Shown here piece after piece: positions 55,368-61,997 of a stretch of DNA of 64,000 nt. Below the pieces are notes generated by a model. That model had not been told where the DNA came from, searched no databases, and saw only the letters and a program-made list of their open reading frames with translations. The stretch's first letter is position 1. Every line of letters begins with the position of its first letter. The DNA is from Stenotrophomonas bentonitica (GTDB lineage Bacteria; Pseudomonadota; Gammaproteobacteria; Xanthomonadales; Xanthomonadaceae): assembly GCF_013185915.1 (NCBI RefSeq), contig NZ_JAAZUH010000002.1, positions 930,001 through 994,000 of the forward strand. The letters are read 5' to 3'. A program made the position numbers and the translations under genes.

Positions 55368-56645
55368 ATGAGCCAGGACGACACCCCCGACCTCGCCACG
55401 CCGCAGGCAGGCAAGGTCGCGCCGGAAGCGGTGGCGCTGCGCGCCCAGCCGCGCCCGGTCACTCGCTTGAACCGGCGCACGCTGGCCATCCTCGTCGGCG
55501 GCCTGTCGGTCGCCGTCCTTGGGGCCACGATCTGGTCGCTGCAACCGCAGCGGCGCGGTACGGGCGAGCAAACCGAGCTTTACAACGTCGATCGCGTCTC
55601 GAAGTCCGAAGGGCTGGATGCGCTACCGACGGACTACTCGAAGCTGCCGCCAGCCTTGCCGCCCGATGTGCCCGAGCTGGGGCCGCCGTTGCCCGGCGAC
55701 CTTGGCCCGGCCATCGTCGCTTCGCAGCAGCCGGTGACGCCAGGCTATTCGCCGCCAGGCCATGATCCCGAAGATGCCTTGCGCAAGGAGGCGGACGCGG
55801 CGGCGGCCTCGTCGGTGTTCTTCCGCTCGGGCGGCCAAGCGCAGACCGACGCCACGGTCGCGCAGGCGGCGCCGGGGGCTGCAAGCACGCTTGCGGCCTT
55901 TGATCCGCTCGCTGCTGGACCTGCCTCGACGGTGGCCCAGCCCGCCGACCCGACCGCCGTGCAGAACCGGCAAGACCAGAAAGAGGCGTTCCTGAAAGCC
56001 GGTTCTACGGAAACCCGCAATTCCGGCAATCTGGCGCTGCCCGCGTCGCCGTATCAGGTGATGGCCGGAACGGTGATCGCCGGTGCGCTGGTGACAGGCA
56101 TCAAGTCGGACTTGCCGGGCGACGTGATCGCCACGGTGACAGAGCCAGTCTTTGACACAGCCACGGGCAAGTTCCTGCTGATTCCGCAGGGGGCGCGCAT
56201 CCTTGGGCGCTACAACAGCCAGGTCAGCTACGGGCAGAGCCGCGTGCAAGTAGTGTGGAACCGGATCATCTTGCCCGACACGTCTTCGCTGACGCTCGAC
56301 AACCTAGTGGGCACCGATCCGGCCGGCTACGCTGGCCTGGAGGATGACGTGAACTGGCACTGGAATCGCATCGTTGCGGGCGCGGTGTTGACGACGCTGC
56401 TGGGCGTGGGCGCCGAACTGGCCGCGCCGGAGAACCGGCAGGACGGCAACCGCATTGTGATTGCCGGGCGCGACAGCGCGCAGGACAGCATCAATCAGGT
56501 CGGCCAAGAGATCACCCGGCGCAACATGAATATCCAGCCGACGCTGACCACGCGGCCGGGCCTGCCGGTGCGCATCATCGTCAACCGCGATTTGGTGTTG
56601 CGGCCTTACCAGCCGATGTTCTTCCAACGGGGGGCGATGCAATGA
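55368..56645 (+). CDS. trbI: T4SS protein TrbI (VirB10-like)
   Basis: The 425-residue protein has a cytoplasmic N-terminus, one membrane helix near 40-60 (LAILVGGLSVAVLGATIWSL), a Pro/Ala-rich periplasmic spacer and the VirB10 domain (YQVMAGTVIAGALVTGIKSDLPGDVIATV, FLLIPQGARILGRYNSQVSYGQ). It spans the envelope. It overlaps the DUF2274 gene by 4 bases. Confidence 0.96.
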   Translation: MSQDDTPDLATPQAGKVAPEAVALRAQPRPVTRLNRRTLAILVGGLSVAVLGATIWSLQPQRRGTGEQTELYNVDRVSKSEGLDALPTDYSKLPPALPPDVPELGPPLPGDLGPAIVASQQPVTPGYSPPGHDPEDALRKEADAAAASSVFFRSGGQAQTDATVAQAAPGAASTLAAFDPLAAGPASTVAQPADPTAVQNRQDQKEAFLKAGSTETRNSGNLALPASPYQVMAGTVIAGALVTGIKSDLPGDVIATVTEPVFDTATGKFLLIPQGARILGRYNSQVSYGQSRVQVVWNRIILPDTSSLTLDNLVGTDPAGYAGLEDDVNWHWNRIVAGAVLTTLLGVGAELAAPENRQDGNRIVIAGRDSAQDSINQVGQEITRRNMNIQPTLTTRPGLPVRIIVNRDLVLRPYQPMFFQRGAMQ

Positions 56646-56902
56646 GCACAACCAAGAAGCTGCGGCTCGGGCCGCTGCCCAAGACCGAGAGCATCAAGCT
56701 GACCTTTGCGTGCCCGGTCAGCTTGAAAGCCGACCTTGACCGCTACGCCGCGCTGCACGCGCAGGCGTATGGCGAGACGGTCGATGCCATGACGCTGATC
56801 CCGCATATGCTGGAGGCGTTTATCGCTGGGGATCGAGGATTCCGGCGGGGCAGGGGAGATGACACCCGACCTTCTTCCCGCACGGCTATGCCGAAAGGGT
56901 GA
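56642..56902 (+). CDS. DUF2274 protein
   Basis: The 86-residue protein (KLRLGPLPKTESIKLTFACP, LKADLDRYAALHAQAYGE) is a DUF2274 member, always found at the end of trb operons of this ICE type. It has a ribbon-helix-helix-like look and may bind DNA; no role is known. It closes the transfer operon. Confidence 0.9.
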   Translation: MSTTKKLRLGPLPKTESIKLTFACPVSLKADLDRYAALHAQAYGETVDAMTLIPHMLEAFIAGDRGFRRGRGDDTRPSSRTAMPKG

Positions 56903-56979
56903 TTGTTTGGATTAGATTCCATTGTCGTATCCAGCCTACGATTGGTGGTTCCATATCAAATTGACGTTTTCTTGGAAAA

Positions 56980-57006
56980 GATATATATATCGTAGTATGG
57001 CTACGA
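56980..57006 (+). promoter_or_regulatory. AT palindrome and inverted repeat over the AbiEi start
   Basis: The AT palindrome GATATATATATC (56980-56991) is followed by the 6-bp inverted repeat TCGTAG-TATGG-CTACGA (56990-57006), whose loop contains the ATG of the next gene. The abiE genes of other bacteria are repressed by AbiEi binding to inverted repeats in the promoter. Confidence 0.6.
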
Positions 57007-57734
57007 CTAATTCAAGCAGACTAAATGTGCTCTACACCCGGTTGGCACCGGGAACGCCGCTGACCTCGCTGGACTTGGCGGCGTTGGGCATCTCTGCTGA
57101 CCTGGCTGTTCACTACGTCCGGGCAGGGTGGCTCAAGCGCCTGGCGCGGGGGGTGTTCTGCCGCCCCAACGATCCCCCGGCGCTTCATCCCAGCCTGCTG
57201 CTGTTGCAGCGCCAGTTCGAGGGGCTGCACGTCGGCGGCAAGTCGGCGCTGGACTGGTACGGTGTGCGGCAGTACGTAGCGCAGCAGCCGGTGCTGCATC
57301 TGTATGGCTGGAAGGCCGCACGCTTGCCGGAATGGTTCACGGAACGATTCCCAGCTGAATACCACCGCAAACGGCTGTTCGACGAGCAGCCGGCCGCCTT
57401 GTTGCACGTTGGCGCGTTCGAGAAGCGCAGCGGGGCGCCGCAGGTGTCCGCGCCGGAGCGCGCCTTGCTGGAACTGTTGAGTGAGGTTGGCGTGCGCCAG
57501 CCCTTACAGGAAGCCCGCGAACTGGTGGAGAGCGCCTATAGCCTGCGCCCCGACGTGTTACGCGAGCTGTTGCAACACTGCACAAACGTCAAGACCGTGC
57601 GGCTGTGCCTGCAACTCGGCCGCGAGGCGTCATTGCCCTGGGCGGCCAAGCTCGATCCGGCCGCGCTGCCGACGGGTAGCGACCGTCCCTGGGTGTCTCG
57701 ATCGGCCGATGGCCTGCTGGTACTCAAGCCATGA
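56997..57734 (+). CDS. abiEi: AbiEi-type antitoxin (transcriptional regulator)
   Basis: This is a 245-residue protein from ATG 56997; the upstream extension to 56922 runs through the promoter region. It has the N-terminal winged-helix of AbiEi (LTSLDLAALGISADLAVHYVRAGWLKRLARGVFC) and the C-terminal AbiEi_3-like domain (APERALLELLSEVG). It is the antitoxin and repressor of a type IV toxin-antitoxin system. It overlaps the toxin gene by 4 bases. Confidence 0.92.
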   Translation: MATTNSSRLNVLYTRLAPGTPLTSLDLAALGISADLAVHYVRAGWLKRLARGVFCRPNDPPALHPSLLLLQRQFEGLHVGGKSALDWYGVRQYVAQQPVLHLYGWKAARLPEWFTERFPAEYHRKRLFDEQPAALLHVGAFEKRSGAPQVSAPERALLELLSEVGVRQPLQEARELVESAYSLRPDVLRELLQHCTNVKTVRLCLQLGREASLPWAAKLDPAALPTGSDRPWVSRSADGLLVLKP

Positions 57735-58642
57735 ACCAGACCTATCTCGATACCGCGCGCCTGCTGACGCAGGTCGCGCCGCTGGTGTTTGTTGACGATA
57801 CCTTTGCCCTGAAGGGCGGTACGGCGATCAACCTGTTCGTGCGCGACATGCCGCGCTTGTCGGTCGATCTCGATCTGGTTTTTCCCGATCACACCTTGCC
57901 GCGCGACGAGGCACTGGCGCGCATCAACGAGGCCATCCGGCAAGCTGCGGAGCGGTTGAAGAAGCGAGGATTCCACACACACGCGCCAGCGGCAGCAGCA
58001 GGGGAAACCAAGTTGCTGGTGCGTCGCGGCTCGATTCAGGTCAAGGTCGAAGTCAACTTCGTCATGCGCGGCACGGTGCAGCCGGTGCGCCGCGCCTCGC
58101 TGACGCCGATGGCCCGTGACGTGTTGATGGCCGATCTGGAGATTCCGGTGGTGTCGCTGGAAGAAGTGTACGGCGGCAAGCTGGTGGCGGCGCTGGATCG
58201 GCAGCATCCGCGTGATCTGTTCGACGTGATGCAGCTCTTTGCGCACGAGGGCATCACGCCCGGCATCCGGCGCGCCTTCGTGGTCTATCTGGCCAGCAGC
58301 AACCGGCCGATCCATGAAGTGTTGTTCACGCCGCTGCGAGACATCCGGCACGACTACGAGCACAACTTCCAAGGCATGACGACCGAGCCGGTGCCGCTTG
58401 ATGCGCTGCTCGACGCGCGAGAACGCATGGTGCGCGAAATCCAGCAGGGTTTGGACGACGACGAGCGGCGCTTCCTGCTGTCGCTGGCCGCTGGCACGCC
58501 GGAGTGGTCATTGCTGGACATCGCACACCTCGAACAACTGCCGGGCATCCGCTGGAAGCTGCACAACCTGGCGCAGTTGCAGAAGGCCGATGCGAAGAAG
58601 TTTGCCGAGCAAGCAGATGCGCTGGCCGCAAGGTTGGGGTAG
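57731..58642 (+). CDS. abiEii: AbiEii nucleotidyltransferase toxin
   Basis: The 303-residue protein has the nucleotidyltransferase signature FALKGGTAINLFVRDMPRLS, then VDLDLVF near 25-52 and the downstream Asp/Lys motifs of the AbiEii family (EEVYGGKLVAALDRQHPRDLFDV). AbiEii modifies tRNA or other targets and stops growth on phage infection. The pair has a known anti-phage role. Gene length is normal. Confidence 0.94.
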   Translation: MNQTYLDTARLLTQVAPLVFVDDTFALKGGTAINLFVRDMPRLSVDLDLVFPDHTLPRDEALARINEAIRQAAERLKKRGFHTHAPAAAAGETKLLVRRGSIQVKVEVNFVMRGTVQPVRRASLTPMARDVLMADLEIPVVSLEEVYGGKLVAALDRQHPRDLFDVMQLFAHEGITPGIRRAFVVYLASSNRPIHEVLFTPLRDIRHDYEHNFQGMTTEPVPLDALLDARERMVREIQQGLDDDERRFLLSLAAGTPEWSLLDIAHLEQLPGIRWKLHNLAQLQKADAKKFAEQADALAARLG

Positions 58643-58697
58643 GGGGATTCCTCAACACAAGCCGGCCTGACCCGCTAAAAAATGGACACGAAACCCA

Positions 58698-58976
58698 GTG
58701 ACTTCTCCCCGCATTGCCGACCGATTTGCGTTCCATCGTTCTACGCCACAGATCACGGTCGATGAGTATGAGCGACGCCGCGTGATCGAACTCGGTGAGT
58801 GGGTGGCTGCGCGGGGCCGCATCTACCTCGACAAGTGCTTCTGGATTCACCTGCGCGCCGCACGCACGCTCGCGTCGAGTCCACCGGGAGCGGCGGATCT
58901 TTTGGATGCCCTCGTAGCTGGTGTCTCCAACGGGCAGTTGGTGTGTCCCATCAGCGATGTACTGTTTCTTGAACTA
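58698..58976 (+). pseudogene. PIN-like domain gene truncated by an IS5-family element
   Basis: A GTG at 58698 opens 93 codons (RFAFHRSTPQITVDEYERR, IYLDKCFWIHLRAA near 46, LVCPISDVLFLEL), then the IS interrupts it. The IYLDKCFWIHL stretch resembles the first strand of a PIN-like nuclease. After the element no continuation in frame resembles a protein, so the distal part is lost. The native start may differ. Confidence 0.7.
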
Positions 58977-59800
58977 GGGCCTGTTAACACATTCTCAGTC
59001 CATCTGCGACAAGCACGAAGCTGATGAAGCCGAGGAACATGAGATCGAGTTTCTCGAAGCGCGAGAAGATGCGCCGGTAACCCTTGAGGCGACGAAACAG
59101 TCGCTCGACCTCATTGCGGCGCTTGTACATGGCCCGGTCGTATTCCCAAGGATCAAGGCGTTTGCTGGTCGGGGGCACGACCGGAATGAATCCCAGGTCC
59201 AGAGCAAGTTGGCGGGTTTCATTGCCTTCGTATGCCCGGTCCATGAGCAAATGAACGGGTCGGCTTGTCGCCCCGAGGCTGCTGAGCAAACGCCTGCCTT
59301 CAGGTGCGTCGTGCGCTTGTCCTGGCGAGAGGCAGAACGTCACGGCCGTTCGAGCATCCGCGGCAACCATATGAATCTTGGTGTTCCATCCGCCTCGGGA
59401 CTTGCCGATGGACTGAGGGCCGTTTTTTTTAACGCTCCGGTGCCGTCTGGGTGGACCTTGATGCTGGTGGAGTCCAGCGAGACCGCCTCGATCTTGATGC
59501 GCACGACCTGGGCCCGCTGCAATTCCTCGAACATGCGATCGAGTACACCGGCCTTGGTCCAGCGGTTCATGCGCGTGTAGATCGTGTGCCAGTTGCCGAA
59601 CCGTTTGGGCAGTCCACGCCACTTGCAGCCATGCTCGGCCACATAGAGGATGGCGTTGACTACCTGCAGGTTGCTCAGGCTGACATTGCCGCGCTGCTTG
59701 GGCAGACAGTGCTCGATGGTGGCGAATTGCTCGGGTGTGATCTCCATGCCAGAGATTGTCCCGCGCAGTCGCAGAAATCGCCATTAGTGTTAACACGCCC
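58977..59800 (-). mobile_element. IS5-family insertion sequence (IS427-like), 824 bp
   Basis: Terminal inverted repeats are GGGC(C/G)TGTTAACAC at both ends, flanked by the TA duplication (58975-58976 and 59801-59802), as in the IS427 group. The transposase is in two overlapping frames with an eight-A run (T8 on the plus strand at 59423-59430) for programmed frameshifting. It cuts the PIN-like gene. Confidence 0.9.
58984..59747 (-). CDS. IS5-family transposase, made by frameshift
   Basis: OrfA (start 59747, MEITPEQFATIEHCLPKQRG) contains the DUF4096-type N-terminus and the first catalytic Asp (VSLDSTSIKVHPDG). OrfB, in the other frame to 58984, contains LLMDRAYEGNETRQLA and the E of RRNEVERLFRRLKGYRR. 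The two frames meet at the A8 run, so ribosomal or transcriptional slippage gives the full protein of about 254 residues. Confidence 0.85.
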
Positions 59801-59819
59801 TAACTCCAGGAGCTTCACG

Positions 59820-59975
59820 ATGCACCATCTTCATTCCCACCGCGCCCGGCAGCAACGTGCCACCACCATCGCCATCACGCCATCGGTCACCCGCTGGCAC
59901 CCCGCGGCGCGAGCCGCTGGTTGGACACTGCTGGCCATGACGCTGACCGTCTTCGTGGTGTTCAGGCTCGGCTGA
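59820..59975 (+). CDS. Small single-pass membrane protein
   Basis: A 51-codon gene starts MHHLHSHRARQQRATTIAIT and ends with one hydrophobic segment (GWTLLAMTLTVFVVFRLG). RBS AGGAG is 9 bases upstream of the ATG. It lies just after the IS5-family element, so its promoter may come from the element or have been lost. No family is recognised. Confidence 0.6.
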   Translation: MHHLHSHRARQQRATTIAITPSVTRWHPAARAAGWTLLAMTLTVFVVFRLG

Positions 59976-60023
59976 CCACCGCCATCCACCGCTCTCCATA
60001 GCCCCTTAAGGCGGACCAAGCCA

Positions 60024-60503
60024 ATGAACCACCCAGTTTTCCGGCACTACCCCCGCAACAGCCCTCAGGCCGCCGGGCGCATCCTGGCCACCGCCTTGCT
60101 GGCCAACGGCGACATCAAGGATGTCGAATGGCAGCGACTGGCCGACACGCAGGCCTTCGAACGGCTCGATCTGCATGGCCTGCAATGGCATGTCGTTCTG
60201 GACGAGTTGTGCCAGGACCTGATGACCGGTGTTCGCCCAGGGCGGGATATCCTGATCGACGGTCCGACGCTCGCCGCCTGGCTGGACGAGATCGATAACG
60301 TCGCGTTGCAGGCGCTGGTGATCAAGCTTTGCGCTCAAGTCATCGAGGCCGACGGCGAGGTGCACCCGGGCGAGTCGATGTTGTTGCGCGCGGCACTTGA
60401 GCGGTGGGTGCTGCCGATGGAAGACCAGGAGTGTGTCGAACCACTGGTCTACGGCCTCGACTTTCAGGTGGTGCCGCGCCCTGGCATCTCGATGCCGGGC
60501 TAA
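60024..60503 (+). CDS. TerB-like (tellurite-resistance fold) protein
   Basis: The 159-residue protein is helical with paired acidic motifs (LLANGDIKDVEWQRLADTQ, CAQVIEADGEVHPGESMLLRAAL) typical of the TerB fold, which has two EF-hand-like acidic repeats. It probably binds metal ions. A direct tellurite role is not shown. It stands upstream of lapA. Confidence 0.78.
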   Translation: MNHPVFRHYPRNSPQAAGRILATALLANGDIKDVEWQRLADTQAFERLDLHGLQWHVVLDELCQDLMTGVRPGRDILIDGPTLAAWLDEIDNVALQALVIKLCAQVIEADGEVHPGESMLLRAALERWVLPMEDQECVEPLVYGLDFQVVPRPGISMPG

Positions 60504-60610
60504 CGTTCGATCAAGCATCAGGCGATTCCCCTTCCCCCATTCTCCATTCCCGAGGCCGGCCGCGCTGCAGCGCTGTCGGCCTTGTTGTTTGTCGAGCTGA
60601 CCAACAAAGG

Positions 60611-60616
60611 TATAAT
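60611..60616 (+). promoter_or_regulatory. Perfect TATAAT -10 box before lapA
   Basis: TATAAT lies 40 bases before the lapA start. Candidate -35 sequences are TTTGTC (17-base spacing) or TTGTTT (20-base spacing); neither is strong. Confidence 0.55.
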
Positions 60617-60655
60617 TCCCGCAACAGCTTGTCTGCTGTGCGAAGAGAGAACAAC

Positions 60656-60889
60656 ATGAAATATGTCTACTTGGCCCTGCTGCTCGCCATGACGGCTGTC
60701 GTTTTTCTATTCAAGTTCCAGAACCTCGACACTGTGACCGTGCAGTTCCTGTCTGCGAGCTTGACGCTACCGCTGTCGTTGCTGCTGCTGGCGGTGTACG
60801 TGCTGGGCATGCTGACGGGAGGCACGCTCCTGTCCATGGTTCGCAGCTGGGTGCGCGGCGCCACCTCGAAACCTCCCTTGAGCAACTGA
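60656..60889 (+). CDS. LapA-domain membrane protein
   Basis: The 77-residue protein has two hydrophobic segments (YVYLALLLAMTAVVFLFKFQN, LSLLLLAVYVLGMLTGGTLL) separated by TVTVQFL, the lipopolysaccharide-assembly-protein-A (DUF1049) layout. Chromosomal LapA affects LPS export, but this copy is outside that context. It precedes the exchanger gene by 20 bases, so the two share a transcript. Confidence 0.85.
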   Translation: MKYVYLALLLAMTAVVFLFKFQNLDTVTVQFLSASLTLPLSLLLLAVYVLGMLTGGTLLSMVRSWVRGATSKPPLSN

Positions 60890-60909
60890 GCCATGGCGAC
60901 TTTGCGGCA

Positions 60910-61995
60910 ATGACTTTTCTTCTGTTCGCGGGGGGGCTCCTGGCCTTGGTTGCCGGCGCCTTCATCCTCGTGCGCGGTGCGTCGCTCCTGGCATTGCGCC
61001 TGGGTCTGTCGCCGCTGGCGGTGGGTCTCACGGTGGTGGCTTTTGGCACCAGTGCACCGGAGTTGGCCGTGACAACCGGCGCAGTGCTGGCCGGGCAGGG
61101 CGGGCTGGCGTTGGGCAACGCCGTGGGTAGTAACATCTTCAACGTCCTGTTCATCTTGGGCGTGGCCGCGCTCATCACGCCACTGGCGGTGCACAGGCAA
61201 GTCATTCGGCAGGAAGCGCCGATCATGATCGGCGGCGCGGTGTTGCTCATCGTCCTGGGCCTGGACGGTTCGCTGGGGCTGTTCGACGGATCGCTGTTGC
61301 TCGGCCTGCTGATGGCCTACACCGCGTTCCTGGTCCGGCAGTCGCGCGCGGAGCCGGCCGCGACCGGTCCCGACGAGTACGCCGACACACTGCAGCCGGC
61401 CAAGGCGGGGCGGTGGGACGCCCGGCTGCCGGCACAGCTCGGTCTGATCGTCGCCGGGCTGGTGCTGCTCGTGCTGGGATCGGATTGGCTGGTGCAGGCG
61501 GCAGTCATCTTCGCGCGTGCACTCGGTCTGTCGGAGGTGATCATCGGCCTGACCATCGTCGCCTCGGGCACTTCGCTGCCGGAGGTGGCGGCATCGGTAG
61601 TGGCCAGCCTCAAGGGCGAACGCGACATCGCCGTGGGCAACGTGGTGGGCAGTTGCGTGTTCAACCTCTTTGGCGTCGTTGGCCTGGGGGCCGTCGTGGC
61701 GGCTGTGGGCACCGGTGCCGCGCTGCCGCTGCCGCCGGACGTGGCCCGGTTCGATCTGTGGGTCATGCTCGCCGCACTGGTGGCTTGCCTGCCGGTCTTC
61801 CTGACCGGTCGCGAGATCGCCCGTTGGGAGGGCGGCCTGTTCCTGGGCTACTACGTCGCGTATGTGGCCTACCTGGTGCTGGCGGCGCAGCGCCATGACG
61901 GCGTCCAGGCCTTCGGCGACGCGATGCTGGGGTTCGTGGTGCCGCTGACCATCGTCACGCTGGGCGTGACGATGTTGCGGCGGGCGGGGCGCTGA
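60910..61995 (+). CDS. Ca2+/Na+ exchanger of the CaCA family (YrbG-like)
   Basis: The 361-residue protein has about 10 membrane helices and the two inverted CaCA alpha-repeats: VVAFGTSAPELAVTTGA, then GNAVGSNIFNVLF (near 36-82), and TIVASGTSLPEVAASVVA, then GNVVGSCVFNLFG (near 217-260). It exchanges Ca2+ for Na+ or H+ across the inner membrane. The antiporter gene downstream starts 2 bases after its stop. Confidence 0.93.
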   Translation: MTFLLFAGGLLALVAGAFILVRGASLLALRLGLSPLAVGLTVVAFGTSAPELAVTTGAVLAGQGGLALGNAVGSNIFNVLFILGVAALITPLAVHRQVIRQEAPIMIGGAVLLIVLGLDGSLGLFDGSLLLGLLMAYTAFLVRQSRAEPAATGPDEYADTLQPAKAGRWDARLPAQLGLIVAGLVLLVLGSDWLVQAAVIFARALGLSEVIIGLTIVASGTSLPEVAASVVASLKGERDIAVGNVVGSCVFNLFGVVGLGAVVAAVGTGAALPLPPDVARFDLWVMLAALVACLPVFLTGREIARWEGGLFLGYYVAYVAYLVLAAQRHDGVQAFGDAMLGFVVPLTIVTLGVTMLRRAGR

Positions 61996-61997
61996 GC

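Larger units (their letters stand above)
9230..58976. mobile_element. Tn4371-type integrative and conjugative element with cargo; right end not seen
   Basis: The gene order matches the Tn4371-type backbone: integrase, radC, DUF932, parB, DUF736, repA, parA, DUF2840, traF, relaxase (VirD2/DUF3363), then lysR, traG and trbBCDEJLFGI with DUF2274. Cargo sits between the relaxase and lysR, a usual accessory site of these elements. The element probably continues past 58976, because no copy of the guaA end is found downstream and the genes beyond the IS5-family insertion look like further cargo. Confidence 0.85.

Noticed and set aside
58984..59796. Single 270-aa transposase reading in the IS5-family element
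   Set aside because: The N-terminal third of that frame is out of phase with the conserved OrfA; the true product needs a frameshift at the A8 run.
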